From assembly GCA_000018565.1 (NCBI GenBank), contig CP000875.1:2991199-3055198 (forward strand): a stretch of 64,000 bases of DNA, in the 5' to 3' direction. Made by a program: the position numbers and the translations under genes. Shown one piece after another: positions 37,743 to 46,695 of this stretch. The first letter of the stretch is position 1. Every line of letters begins with the position of its first letter. Source of the DNA: Herpetosiphon aurantiacus DSM 785 (GTDB lineage Bacteria > Chloroflexota > Chloroflexia > Chloroflexales > Herpetosiphonaceae). Under the pieces are notes generated by a model. That model saw only the letters and a list, made by a program, of their open reading frames with translations, did not search any database and was not told the origin of the DNA.

Positions 37743-38123
37743 TTACATTGCAAACAAAGCGGTAGTACGGGTACGAATCGAAATCCCCATCAAGAAGAAA
37801 CCCAACAAGCCATAAATTAACGCTTCAAAGCGATTATCACGGCCTCGCGTGAAGGCAAAGGTTGCCGGAATCGAAATAACCGCGACTGCTGCATACAAAA
37901 TATGGAAGATATCACGCTGTGGGCGAGCACCGCCGATATACAGCAAAATTCCGACAATTGCCTCAACAATCACCAAGCCTTCGCCAATTACCAATGCGCC
38001 CCAAAAATCGCCAGTGATCGAACGCCCAGTAAAAAACAGAAAACAGCCCCAAATACCAATAATGATCATAAAGAGCATAAAGGCAATTTGCAGCCGATCA
38101 TGCAACAGATATAAGATGTTCAT
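37743..38123 (-). CDS. Small integral membrane protein
   Basis: A 126-residue protein with four hydrophobic helices: LQIAFMLFMIIIGIWGCFLF, ALVIGEGLVIVEAIVGILLYIG, ILYAAVAVISIPATFAF and EALIYGLLGFFLMGISI. Charged residues fall between the helices (GRGDNRF-like loop). No recognised domain. It stands between the sigma factor gene and a hairpin repeat; its role is unknown. Confidence 0.65.
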   Translation of the reverse strand: MNILYLLHDRLQIAFMLFMIIIGIWGCFLFFTGRSITGDFWGALVIGEGLVIVEAIVGILLYIGGARPQRDIFHILYAAVAVISIPATFAFTRGRDNRFEALIYGLLGFFLMGISIRTRTTALFAM

Positions 38124-38223
38124 TCAAAGTCCTTTAACTAGCAGGGGTTGGTGATCATTTCCTAAGGGTAGTTTTTTAGCAATTATTGAATATTAGCATT
38201 CATCAGTATTCACCACCCTTCCG

Positions 38224-38267
38224 TCCCGCCTCAAGGCGGGAAACGCAGGGGGCTTTAATCCCCCTGC
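38224..38267. repeat. Paired perfect hairpins, intergenic
   Basis: Two successive perfect stems: TCCCGCCT-CA-AGGCGGGA (38224-38241) and GCAGGGGG / CCCCCTGC with a 7-base loop (38245-38267), followed by ACCCCCTC. No T run follows on either strand, so they are more likely an extragenic repeat than a terminator. Confidence 0.6.
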
Positions 38268-38397
38268 ACCCCCTCAAGGGCAATCATGGGAAGTCCATGC
38301 ATCTAACCATGAACCACACGATCATTGGTTCGGATTGGGAAAGCAATCTTCCTGGTTAAAAACCGATCTCCAACCCCCAACAACCGATCTCCACCCC

Positions 38398-38742
38398 CTA
38401 CCCTTCCAACTTGCGCCGCAATACCGCGATTTCGCGTTCAACATCGGCCACATAATTATCGAGCCAGCCAGGAGCCGAAGCGCCCAATTGATTTTGGCGC
38501 ATGAGCAAACGGCGTAATTCGCGCTCATTTTGGCGCAATTGTTCACTCAGCGAGGGGGCATATGGCTCAGGAATTGGCTCGGCCAGCGCTGAATCGGGCA
38601 CTTCATCCAAATATTGCACCACCAACTCGCTGACCAAATCGCTGACTTCCATCGAACGGGCACGACAAAGCCGCTCTAAACGATCGCGTTGTTCAGCAGG
38701 TAAGACAACTCGACAAGGCAAAGTAAAGAAACCGTCGCTCAT
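38398..38742 (-). CDS. Ribbon-helix-helix-like small protein
   Basis: A 114-residue protein. Its N-terminal 40 residues (PCRVVLPAEQRDRLERLCRARSMEVSDLVSELVVQYL) fit a ribbon-helix-helix DNA-binding fold, and its C-terminal half is a coiled coil (QLRQNERELRRLLMRQNQ ... VADVEREIAVLRRKLEG). CGGAGGA precedes the ATG at 38742, which overlaps the stop of the upstream membrane protein gene by four bases (ATGA). It could regulate that operon; a DNA target is inferred. Confidence 0.65.
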   Translation of the reverse strand: MSDGFFTLPCRVVLPAEQRDRLERLCRARSMEVSDLVSELVVQYLDEVPDSALAEPIPEPYAPSLSEQLRQNERELRRLLMRQNQLGASAPGWLDNYVADVEREIAVLRRKLEG

Positions 38743-40823
38743 GATTCCTCCGTTGCGGATGGCCGCCAAACACTGATAAGGAGCAAGCTCCACCAGAGAT
38801 ATATCATATCACCGCCAAGCATGGTTTGGTCAAGCATGCCATGAATCACTAAATCTGCCAAGATTGCCAGCCCCACCAACCCCAAAGCCTGTTTGCTGCC
38901 CCACCAACGCCAAACCTGCCAGCCAAGCATGGCCAAAACTACCAGCAAACCGAGCAAGCCTAATTGTAACCAGACATCAAGCAGCAGATTATGCGGATGC
39001 GCCAAGGTCAAAAAACGAATCTGTGGAATTCCATAGCGGCTTGGCTCAAGCTGGGCAAATTGATCAAGCCCAAATCCAAGCAGTGGTTGATCCTGCACCG
39101 CTCGCCAGGCTGAAGCCCAAATTTCTTGGCGAGCTGAGCCAGTGCCCTCGCCAAGCCGCAACACGCGGGCCAGCAAGCTGGGCTGAATCAAGCCAAAGCC
39201 CGCTAAACCAACACCAGCTAAGCCAGCAGCGCCAAGCAACAAACGCCAACGCCGTTGTAGCAGCAAAACCAGAGCAACAGCGCCAACCACGCCCAGCCAT
39301 GCGCCACGGGTGAAGGTCAACAAAACACCCAAACTCAGTGGTAGGCTGAGTAACCACGCCAATTGACGCTGTTTGGCCGATTCGGCGCTCAAGGCCAAGG
39401 CTAAACTACCAGCCAAACCAGCGCCCAAGTAAACACCCAAGGCGGTCGAGCTTGGCAACAGGCCGATCAAGCGTGGCACGCCAGTTGTGGCCCAAACGCC
39501 TTCGCCCAAGGCAAAGCGCACCAAGCCATCACCAGCGATCCAAGCCGCCATTACAATATAGCTCCAGAGCATGCTTTGCGCTTTAACTCGCTGAGTTGCC
39601 AGTAATAGCAAGGCCAAACAAGCCCAAATCGCTGGCTCGATGATCGTGCGCCGCAATTCTCGCAAGGCTGTCGCAGGCTCGACCAAGCCACTAGACCCGA
39701 GGCTCAACCCAGCCGCCAGCACCAAACCCAGCGCTACTGCCCCAATTGGCCAATACCAACTAGTTTTGAACCAAGCAACATCAGGCCGTTGACCACGCCA
39801 CCAACGCCAAATCACATGCAATAGCAAGCCAGCAGCACTGATGCCAAACAAGGTTTCGTTGAGCGGAAAACTCAAGTTGCCAACCAAGCGAGCGCGATAA
39901 TACAGCGGAATTGCGAGCAATGGCAGACAAGCCGCTAAACTTGGGCGCAACCCAATTAAGCCAACTAATGCTAGCAGTCCAATCGACGCCACAGGCCATG
40001 GCAGCCCAAACCATGCCGCCAACGCCACGCCCGCCGCCAACAACAGCCAATCTTTGGCTAATATAGCGCGTAAAACCCACCACAACAAACCTGCAAAACC
40101 CAAGGCTAAACCACTTGCCAAAACCCAACGCCACCATGGCCGCACATTAGTTTGGCTGGTGATTGTTTGTTGCAAGGTTTGGGCATATTGGTCAAGCACC
40201 TGTCGATAGGTTTGATCAAGCTCGCGCAGTTGGCGTTGGCTATAACTGGCCCGACCAACCTCAATCGCTGCTTGGGTCGCTTGTTCAAGTGTGCCATTGC
40301 TAATCGTAATTGCGCGGGTTTGAAAATAGTTGCTGTTCGGGGCTAGCCAATCGCTGCGGGTTCCGAGTGGTGGTGGATACAGTTTGAGGTGTTCGACGAT
40401 TGGCCATGTGGCTGAACGTAGTTGCTCAGCCAATGCGCCTAAATCGCGGGTTTGACCCATCAAAGCCGTATCGTAGGCTTGCAAGGCTTGACGTTCATGC
40501 TCAGCAGCGCGTGAGGTTTGGGCCAATAATTCAATATCAACCGCCAATTCACGCCGCACTTGGCTTTGTTGTTCGGGGCTAAGTTGGGCCAATTGCACGC
40601 CACGGCGCTCAAAATCGCCACGTTCGCCATCAAGCACGCTAGCAGCAATGACGGCAATTTGGCGTTGCTCAGCCTGTTGATCAAGCGTGGCAAGGCTGGC
40701 CTGCACCAAAGCCGCTGGAGCGTTGGCATTCGATAAGGCTGGCATTGGTAAGAATAATGTCCAGCAGCTGAGGCCAAGCACGAGCAAAGCCAATACCCGA
40801 TCAAACTGGCGTGATTGAGCCAT
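38739..40823 (-). CDS. O-antigen ligase/polymerase-like membrane protein
   Basis: A 694-residue protein. A signal-anchor is followed by a helical, Gln-rich extracytoplasmic segment (about 40-215), then some twelve TM helices. The loop after GVLLTFTRGAWLGVVGAVA and PLLGFGLDQFAQLEPSRYGIPQ and TLAHPHNLLLDVWLQLGLLGLL match the Wzy_C/WaaL pattern, which joins or polymerises lipid-linked glycans outside the membrane. Closest in type to ligases of surface polysaccharide or protein O-glycosylation. The start is the ATG at 40823; an ATG at 40841 also exists. It is followed by the ribbon-helix-helix gene with a four-base overlap. Confidence 0.82.
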   Translation of the reverse strand: MAQSRQFDRVLALLVLGLSCWTLFLPMPALSNANAPAALVQASLATLDQQAEQRQIAVIAASVLDGERGDFERRGVQLAQLSPEQQSQVRRELAVDIELLAQTSRAAEHERQALQAYDTALMGQTRDLGALAEQLRSATWPIVEHLKLYPPPLGTRSDWLAPNSNYFQTRAITISNGTLEQATQAAIEVGRASYSQRQLRELDQTYRQVLDQYAQTLQQTITSQTNVRPWWRWVLASGLALGFAGLLWWVLRAILAKDWLLLAAGVALAAWFGLPWPVASIGLLALVGLIGLRPSLAACLPLLAIPLYYRARLVGNLSFPLNETLFGISAAGLLLHVIWRWWRGQRPDVAWFKTSWYWPIGAVALGLVLAAGLSLGSSGLVEPATALRELRRTIIEPAIWACLALLLLATQRVKAQSMLWSYIVMAAWIAGDGLVRFALGEGVWATTGVPRLIGLLPSSTALGVYLGAGLAGSLALALSAESAKQRQLAWLLSLPLSLGVLLTFTRGAWLGVVGAVALVLLLQRRWRLLLGAAGLAGVGLAGFGLIQPSLLARVLRLGEGTGSARQEIWASAWRAVQDQPLLGFGLDQFAQLEPSRYGIPQIRFLTLAHPHNLLLDVWLQLGLLGLLVVLAMLGWQVWRWWGSKQALGLVGLAILADLVIHGMLDQTMLGGDMIYLWWSLLLISVWRPSATEES

Positions 40824-40995
40824 ACAACGATCTTTCCACATTGCTATACCAGATCATGGGGTTGATATCCCACTTCAAGCAAGTTAAGGATTGATGAATG
40901 TGGGAGCAAACATCCTGCGCCCGAATCCTGCCTAGAGGGGTTATCACCAACAATGAAGCAGGCTAGGATCAACCACGGTTCATCGTTGCTGAAGC

Positions 40996-41385
40996 TTAGG
41001 CATCACGAAACGGTGGCGCTTGTTGGGCCAACACGCTTGCAACATCGGGCGGTTGCCAATCGGCGGGTTTAAGCTGTTTACCATCGGCTCGGCGCGGGCC
41101 AGTGGTTTTCGCTAAATTTGCCCGATGCACTTCAGCGAACACCGGATTCAAATCAATGCCATAGGTCAGGCATAGGCCATAGGTAACATACAGTAAATCA
41201 GCGGCTTCTTGAGCAATAGCAACCAGATCCCCAGCGTTAACCGCCGCTTGGAGTTCGGTATATTCTTCCTGAAGTAATGTTTGGCGCAAAGCTTGCACAG
41301 CGAGAGATGGCAGTTGGGGGGTATCTGGCAACTCCATTCCAATCGCCTCGTGAAATGCTCGCACCGCAGCGCTATGATCTGGCAT
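40996..41385 (-). CDS. MazG-like nucleotide pyrophosphohydrolase
   Basis: A 129-residue all-alpha NTP pyrophosphatase-like protein. The metal-binding pattern is in LLQEEYTELQAAV and IAQEAADLLYVTYG (the EExxE ... ExxD motif). The tail VHRANLAKTTGPRRADGKQLKPADWQPPD is typical of the phage/bacterial single-domain MazG group. It probably hydrolyses a nucleoside triphosphate or a modified nucleotide to monophosphate and diphosphate. GAGG lies six bases before the ATG at 41385. Confidence 0.82.
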   Translation of the reverse strand: MPDHSAAVRAFHEAIGMELPDTPQLPSLAVQALRQTLLQEEYTELQAAVNAGDLVAIAQEAADLLYVTYGLCLTYGIDLNPVFAEVHRANLAKTTGPRRADGKQLKPADWQPPDVASVLAQQAPPFRDA

Positions 41386-41504
41386 CGTCAACCTCAAACC
41401 AATGAACCGCGCTTATCCTACCCGTGATCAGCGAATGCTGCAACTGATGGCCCTGTTTTTGCCGTCATATTCGCATCACAAACCCTAGTTCGGAGCCTTT
41501 TCGC

Positions 41505-41909
41505 ATGACAATGTACTCACGCCAGATTGATGCGCAGACCCGTACTGCGCAATTCTCCTATGATCCACGTGGGATCTTATGGATCATCTCGCTCCCTGCA
41601 GCCCAAGAATCGCCTGCTGACGCGACTGAAAATGTAGCAGTCATGCAACGGCTCTTGGCGAATCGGCCAAATAGTGCGGTTATTCTCGATATGCGAGCCT
41701 TAGAAGCGATCGATCGCGAAGCTCGCCATATTTACACCAGCGGCGATACAAAATTCCCCACGCGAGCCTTGGCGATCGTGGTCGAATCGGCAACCAGCCG
41801 CATCACTGGCAATCTCTATATGACGATAAGCCGTGGGAGTGGCCGCCCAACCCGCATGTTTCAAACTCCTGCCGATGCTGAAATTTGGGCGGTTAATCAA
41901 CTTAACTAA
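41505..41909 (+). CDS. STAS/SpoIIAA-like hypothetical protein
   Basis: A 134-residue soluble protein. The alternating beta-alpha pattern (GILWIISLP, AVILDMRALEAIDREARHIYT, ALAIVVESATSRITGNLYMTIS, RMFQTPADAEIWAVNQL) and length resemble SpoIIAA-like/STAS proteins that bind membranes or partners. No phosphorylation serine is certain. The ATG has CGGAG upstream at a long spacing. A strong terminator follows at 41928. Function unknown. Confidence 0.6.
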   Translation: MTMYSRQIDAQTRTAQFSYDPRGILWIISLPAAQESPADATENVAVMQRLLANRPNSAVILDMRALEAIDREARHIYTSGDTKFPTRALAIVVESATSRITGNLYMTISRGSGRPTRMFQTPADAEIWAVNQLN

Positions 41910-41927
41910 TTAAAAAGTGTTAGGCGA

Positions 41928-41957
41928 GGGGATGCTAGCTAGCCTAGCATCCCCTTT
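41928..41957 (+). terminator. Intrinsic terminator, likely bidirectional
   Basis: GGGGATGCTAG (41928-41938) and CTAGCATCCCC (41944-41954) form a perfect 11-bp stem with a 5-base loop and TTT. It sits between convergent genes, so it could serve both. Confidence 0.75.
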
Positions 41958-41984
41958 AGTGGTTAAAGAGCCACTCTTTTGCAA

Positions 41985-43430
41985 TCATGGCAAGCTCTGA
42001 TCTAGTGCGATATGTTGGACACAGCGAAAGCCTGTGCCATTGCTTGGTTGATCGTTAATTTGCTCGTTGCTAATCCGCCAGGTGCTATGCAAAACTCCGG
42101 CCATGCTAGCGACCGAGCCACCTCGGCGGGTATGCCGGGCAGTTGGAATCACTGGCCCACGTGGATTAAGCCGATCGTTGGACTGACAGGCATGCGGATC
42201 ATACCAATCGGCAGTCCATTCAGCAGCATTGCCAAGCATATGCGCCACCCCATAAAAACTTTGACCCTCGGGTAGGCTATCTACGTTCATCAAGGCTGGG
42301 CTAAGCTTGCCTTGGGTAAAATTGAGCTTAGCGGGCTGCCAATCGTTGCCCCAAGGAAAGCGCCAATAATGCTTACCACGGGCTGCTACCTCCCATTCGG
42401 CCTCGGTTGGCAGGCGTTTGCCTTGCCAAATACAATAGGCTTGGGCTTCACTGGGCGTTATTTGCACCACTGGTTTATCCAAATGTTCAGTAATTGCTGA
42501 ATTTGGACCATGAGGATGCCGCCAATTTGCTCCATTGATCAACTCGAAACCATTACTATCGCTCCAGACAAAGCCTGCCCCCTGCGTTTCAGCTTGGGTT
42601 AAGAGGCTGGGGTTAGCCTCACTATAACGCAGAAAATCGCGATTGCTGACCTCAAAGCGATCGATGGCAAAGGCATCAAGTTGAATCAAACGCTGTGGTT
42701 GTTCATCGGCAAACCACGAGCTATCGCAGCCTGTCTGATGCACTTGGCACAAACGCGTATATTCAGCAATATCAGCATCACTACTGCCTTGCAAATATTC
42801 ATCAGCAGGAATTAAGGCCATGCTGCTTGAAGCATCATGAGATGCCGCAGTTGCTTGAAATAATGAAAACAGCGGCCAGCCAAGCACACTGATCAGCCCA
42901 AATAAGCCCAACCACTGGTACGGTTTGTTGGGAAATTTTGATTTAACTTGAATACTCGGCGCTGGGGTTGGAAGATTTAAGGGCAAATCTGATGCATCGA
43001 TTTGGGTATCAACAACGAGATTGAGGACACTTGGAGCTTGGTTAGGAAGAATGCTTTGGACAACCTGGCTCAGCAATGCTTGATCGAGTTGTTGTTTGAA
43101 ACCACTTTGCAGATAGCTCTCAAGCCAAGTAGTTGTCAGTGGTTCGGGGGGAATAATACTAGTCGCACTGAGCATTGTGATCAGCCATGGTTGAGTTGCC
43201 CGACCTTCGGCCAGGACAATCCAAATTAATGCGGCTAAAGTTTTATCTTCGACCATCACGCGTTGACGGGAAGCATAGCGTAATGTACGGAGTGTATCAA
43301 CCCCAATGCTCAAGCAATCGGCTATATACGCTTCTGTACTTGGCATGGAGCCACTTCGTTGACTTTGGACTAACTTTAACCCATCCCCGACTGCCCGACA
43401 AAACTGCTGACGATTGGTGATATCAGCCAT
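41985..43430 (-). CDS. SUMF1/FGE-domain membrane protein (non-catalytic Cys pair absent)
   Basis: A 481-residue protein. An N-terminal cytoplasmic domain (1-165) of unknown type is followed by one TM segment (172-195) and an extracytoplasmic SUMF1/formylglycine-generating-like domain (204-470). Family segments include IDRFEVSNRDFLRY, WEVAARGKHYWRFPWGNDW, MLGNAAEWTADWYDP and RHTRRGGSVASMAGVLHSTWRIS. The Cys pair used for catalysis in true formylglycine-generating enzymes is not in the RRGGS region, so it is more likely a binding or structural protein, as in many bacterial SUMF1 proteins. GGAGG lies seven bases before the ATG at 43430. Confidence 0.78.
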   Translation of the reverse strand: MADITNRQQFCRAVGDGLKLVQSQRSGSMPSTEAYIADCLSIGVDTLRTLRYASRQRVMVEDKTLAALIWIVLAEGRATQPWLITMLSATSIIPPEPLTTTWLESYLQSGFKQQLDQALLSQVVQSILPNQAPSVLNLVVDTQIDASDLPLNLPTPAPSIQVKSKFPNKPYQWLGLFGLISVLGWPLFSLFQATAASHDASSSMALIPADEYLQGSSDADIAEYTRLCQVHQTGCDSSWFADEQPQRLIQLDAFAIDRFEVSNRDFLRYSEANPSLLTQAETQGAGFVWSDSNGFELINGANWRHPHGPNSAITEHLDKPVVQITPSEAQAYCIWQGKRLPTEAEWEVAARGKHYWRFPWGNDWQPAKLNFTQGKLSPALMNVDSLPEGQSFYGVAHMLGNAAEWTADWYDPHACQSNDRLNPRGPVIPTARHTRRGGSVASMAGVLHSTWRISNEQINDQPSNGTGFRCVQHIALDQSLP

Positions 43431-43662
43431 TGTGCTACCTCCATTAAGCACGATCAAACACTGCTAGCTTACCGCATATCTATACCATTTTAAATCCTCT
43501 GCTGTAATATTTCAGAGAAGTCTGTAGCTCCTCTACAGGATTCTCTGTACTTTATTAGAGACTATTTGCGCAATCTTCTTCAACTACCCTCCAGTGCTTT
43601 CCATTCACTAAACTGCTAGGCTAGAAATATCGATTCTTGGTATCGAAAGGAGGTATTGGTTG

Positions 43663-43851
43663 ATGACATGTTTGGTGGGGCTGCTGCTACTTTTGGGACT
43701 GGCAAGCATCCTCGTGCTGATTGCGCTGCCCAATGGTCGGCGCTTGGAAATGTTGCAATGGTCGATCCGTGGGTGTTTGGTTGTAGTGGTCAGTTTGCTG
43801 GGCCTGAGTTGTTTTATTGGCAGCCTGTTGCTGTTGCTGAGGGCACGATGA
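43663..43851 (+). CDS. Two-TM miniprotein opening the RT-Cas1 operon
   Basis: A 62-residue protein with two hydrophobic helices: residues 4-22 (CLVGLLLLLGLASILVLIAL) and 38-59 (GCLVVVVSLLGLSCFIGSLLLLL), joined by a basic loop NGRRLEMLQWSIR. AAAGGAGG lies nine bases before the ATG. Its stop overlaps the RNase H start as ATGA, so the two are translationally coupled. No family recognised. Being first in an operon with an SPFH-like protein, it may help anchor a membrane assembly; that is inference. Confidence 0.7.
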   Translation: MTCLVGLLLLLGLASILVLIALPNGRRLEMLQWSIRGCLVVVVSLLGLSCFIGSLLLLLRAR

Positions 43852-44297
43852 AGATTTGGCTGCAAATTGATGCAACGCCAGGCAATTTGGCTGGTCGGGC
43901 TGGTTTGGGCTTGGTCATTCGCCAAGACGATGGGGCGATTTTGCGCTGGGCAATGCAGCAAGCTCCCGCCGACACTAATAATGTGGCGGAATATCAAGCC
44001 TTAGTTCATGGGTTGCGTTTGGTCCAACGCTATTATCCCCAAGCGAATGTCATCTGTCTGACCGATAGTTTGTTGATTGTCGATCATCTGGCTGGGCGGT
44101 GTGCCGTGCGCACGCCGCATTTACACCCGTTGCATAGCCTAGCTTGTCAATTAATCAGTCGTTGTGTGAGTTTTCGCGTTGTACATATTCGGCGAGCCTA
44201 CAACCGCCTCGCCGATGCCCTCGCTTGGGAGGCACTCAGCGGAACCAAGGCCTTGGTGCAATGGGTCAATACGCCACAGGAGCATCTGTATGAGTAG
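43848..44297 (+). CDS. Type 1 ribonuclease H
   Basis: A 149-residue RNase HI-like nuclease that cuts RNA in RNA:DNA hybrids. The four acidic positions are in place: Asp8 (LQIDATPG), Glu48 (NNVAEYQALVHGLRL), Asp73 (CLTDSLLIVDHL) and Asp123 (AYNRLADALA). It looks like the compact form without the HBD or basic handle. Coupled to the upstream TM miniprotein and overlapping the SPFH gene by eight bases. In an operon with a reverse transcriptase and Cas1, it could remove the RNA template from cDNA before integration; this is an inference from context. Confidence 0.88.
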   Translation: MKIWLQIDATPGNLAGRAGLGLVIRQDDGAILRWAMQQAPADTNNVAEYQALVHGLRLVQRYYPQANVICLTDSLLIVDHLAGRCAVRTPHLHPLHSLACQLISRCVSFRVVHIRRAYNRLADALAWEALSGTKALVQWVNTPQEHLYE

Positions 44298-45714
44298 TTT
44301 GGAACAGCATGTTGATACGTTATTTGAGGATGGAGCAGCATTGTTAAATGGCAACCCGAGCCAAAAACTTGGCCAACAGTTAACATTTAATGGTTTAGCC
44401 ACACCACCGCAATTGATTGCCCGTCGATTTTTGGGCAAGTTGGTTGATGTTTTAGTGCCGCCAGCCTTTACCGCGATCCTCAGTGGCCCGCAAGGTTTGC
44501 GGCGTTGCCTAACCAGTGGTAGCTACAATCTTTGGGATATTCCGCGTGGTCCAGTAATGGTGCAATGGGTTTCGATGAGCCGTATGCGCCGCGAGATTGG
44601 GCCAATCGAAGGGTGGAGCGCCGATAAATGGCGTGTTCGCTTTACCGTCGTCGTTGATTTCGAGGTCTGCGATCCTTATCTGATTGCCAGCCATCAAGCC
44701 CCGCTAACCGTGCTTGAAGATGTAGTGCGGAGCGCTGCAATGCAGCAATTCGAGCGTATGAGCCACGAAGCCTTGACGGGCTATGATCCTGAGATTGGCG
44801 GGATTGATCGGCCTGCGCTGCGCATGTTTGAGCAATTGAGCCAAGAACCAGCTTTGGCTGGCCTGACCCTGATTCGCTTGCAAATTCTTGATCGAGCTGG
44901 CGATCTGCGACGGATTGAGGCGGCAACTGAAACTGCCGTTGCCATTGCCCAGCTTGAAGAATCAACCCGTTTGCAACGCGCCGAAGATCAAGCAGCCTTA
45001 TTGACGATCGATGGGCAGGTGCTGCGCCAATCGGCGGAAGCAGCTTTGCGCATGGCCGCCACGATTGATGAAGGTCGCGAACAGCTTGCCCGCCATGATA
45101 TTGCCGCCCAACGTCATGCGCTCAATGCCCAATTGCATGTGCTCGAAGCCAATATGCGGGCACAGGTGGCCGAAATTGCCCGCGAAGAGCAGGCTTGGCA
45201 ACACGAACAACAACGCCTGATGCTGGAATGGCAAAGCCAAATTCAAGCCCAACAAAGCGAGCAAACCCACGATCAGCAGTATCAGATGTTGGATCTTCAG
45301 CATCGTTTTGAGGCTTTGCATGCCGAACGCGCTCATGAAGTTGAAGAACGTCGCCATCAACGCGAGCGTGAGTTGCGGGCTATGCAACAGCGCCATGAAC
45401 AAGTATTAATCAATCAGCGAGAACGGCTTGAACATTGGCGTTCGCAGCATGAACGCTCACTCCAACTAACCCAACAACAACATCAAGAGCAATTGGCCTT
45501 AATTCAGGGCACGACTACCATTGCCAGCCAAGCCGCTGGCTATTTGGCCCAATTTGGCATGCCAAGTCGGCGCATTGGGAGCAACGATTTGGCCCATGAT
45601 CCAACGTTAATTGCTGGTGAAGGTTTGCGTAGCTTGCGCATGTTGCAAGAGCAATTACAACCCCAAATCACCGAGCCAGCCGCCCCAAGCGAGGCCAGCG
45701 ATGCTAGCCATTGA
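44290..45714 (+). CDS. SPFH/band-7-like protein with long coiled coil
   Basis: A 474-residue protein. Residues 45-200 fit an SPFH (prohibitin/flotillin-like) beta-rich core: VPPAFTAILSGPQGLRRCLTSGSYNLWDIPRGPVMVQWV ... VRFTVVVDFEVCDPYLIAS ... TVLEDVVRSAAMQQFERMS. Residues about 210-440 are a very long Gln/Glu/Arg-rich coiled coil (AEIAREEQAWQHEQQRLML, RQRERELRAMQQ). No TM segment. SPFH proteins assemble into ring scaffolds at membranes. AGGAG lies seven bases before the ATG. Its stop codon TGA is followed at once by TTG of the next frame in the same register, so the two may be coupled or occasionally fused. Confidence 0.72.
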   Translation: MSSLEQHVDTLFEDGAALLNGNPSQKLGQQLTFNGLATPPQLIARRFLGKLVDVLVPPAFTAILSGPQGLRRCLTSGSYNLWDIPRGPVMVQWVSMSRMRREIGPIEGWSADKWRVRFTVVVDFEVCDPYLIASHQAPLTVLEDVVRSAAMQQFERMSHEALTGYDPEIGGIDRPALRMFEQLSQEPALAGLTLIRLQILDRAGDLRRIEAATETAVAIAQLEESTRLQRAEDQAALLTIDGQVLRQSAEAALRMAATIDEGREQLARHDIAAQRHALNAQLHVLEANMRAQVAEIAREEQAWQHEQQRLMLEWQSQIQAQQSEQTHDQQYQMLDLQHRFEALHAERAHEVEERRHQRERELRAMQQRHEQVLINQRERLEHWRSQHERSLQLTQQQHQEQLALIQGTTTIASQAAGYLAQFGMPSRRIGSNDLAHDPTLIAGEGLRSLRMLQEQLQPQITEPAAPSEASDASH

Positions 45715-46695
45715 TTGCGCCAAGCAACACATTTGAATCTGCCAGCACTTTGGCATCCTGAGCATGGCGTGCTGTTTGAGCAGCGAGCAGTCTCGGTGGC
45801 GCGTTGGGTGCTGCCAATTCTGGCGTTGCCGCCAACCAACAATCTGCCACGCTGTATTAATCAACAGTGGTTGCGCTGGTTGGCAGGCTGGCATGGCTTG
45901 CCCGATGCCGCAAATACCCGTTTGCAATTGCGGATTTGGCGGCATGCCCATGGGTTAAGTTTGAGCTATGTGGGCATGGTTTGGCATGAACAGGCCAGTA
46001 TTGCCGTGCAGATTGCCCAAACCGCCGCCCGTTGGATGCTTGGGTTATTGCCAACGAGCTATGCCTGCCAAGTGATCGAGCAGCACGATCAATTAATTGA
46101 CCAGTTGCAGGATCAATGGCTGCGCAGTTTGCCCTATCAGGCTTTTGTGCGTTTGCAACATCAGGCTATTGTCGCTCAGCCCTTTGTTTCGGCTTACCCC
46201 AACCATGCTTGGCAAGCCAGTTTGCGAGCCTTGTGGGCCAGCGCTAGCCCCAGCCTAATTAGCCTCACTGTTCAGCCAACCCAGCTCTATCCCGAGGAAC
46301 GTGCCGAACTTCAACGCCAGAGTAACCATCCAGCAGCCCAACTGGCCCAACGCTGGCAGCATTGTTGGCAACGGAGTTTGTTGGTTTGTAGCGCTGATCC
46401 ATTGTTGCTGGTAGCAGGATTACAAGCCGACCACGCGCCTAGCTCGCAACAACAATTACTCGAAATTTGTTTACCACAAGCCGAAGAGCATGCTGCGGCT
46501 TTAGCGGAAGTTTGCTGGGGCAACTGTGAACCATGGGCCGCAACGGATTGGGCCTATCAACGCTTAGCCCAATTGCTCGCCAACGAACAACTGGTGCATT
46601 GGCTAAGCTTGCCCGATTTAAGCCCCAACGAACGCCAAACCTATCACATTTCAAGCATAAATTCTATGGAGGAACCCGATGCAACCACGCTATGA
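45715..46695 (+). CDS. Unknown protein of the RT-Cas1 operon
   Basis: A 326-residue protein in the same reading register as the SPFH gene, beginning at a TTG directly after its TGA (TGATTG). No ATG or good ribosome site is available near the start, so translation probably depends on reinitiation or rare read-through. The composition is rich in Trp, Gln, Leu and Ala. Segments such as LQLRIWRHAHGLSLSYVGMV, AARWMLGLLPTSYA and the C-terminal WAYQRLAQLLANEQLVHWLSLPDLSPNE faintly recall the N-terminal parts of HerA/TraG-type proteins without the ATPase; not reliable. No RAMP or Cas6 glycine-rich loop seen. It overlaps the RT gene by 17 bases. Confidence 0.6.
   Translation: MRQATHLNLPALWHPEHGVLFEQRAVSVARWVLPILALPPTNNLPRCINQQWLRWLAGWHGLPDAANTRLQLRIWRHAHGLSLSYVGMVWHEQASIAVQIAQTAARWMLGLLPTSYACQVIEQHDQLIDQLQDQWLRSLPYQAFVRLQHQAIVAQPFVSAYPNHAWQASLRALWASASPSLISLTVQPTQLYPEERAELQRQSNHPAAQLAQRWQHCWQRSLLVCSADPLLLVAGLQADHAPSSQQQLLEICLPQAEEHAAALAEVCWGNCEPWAATDWAYQRLAQLLANEQLVHWLSLPDLSPNERQTYHISSINSMEEPDATTL

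Noticed and set aside
38224-38267. Hairpins as a terminator of the flanking genes.
   Set aside because: No T run follows on either strand and the structure resembles an extragenic repeat.
43656-44297. A longer version of the RNase H protein starting at TTG 43656.
   Set aside because: The upstream part is the other frame of the TM miniprotein; RNase H begins at the coupled ATG 43848 and its motifs fit that start.
45715-46695. Unknown protein as a Cas6 or other RAMP protein.
   Set aside because: No glycine-rich loop or ferredoxin-like repeat could be seen; the match would be guesswork.
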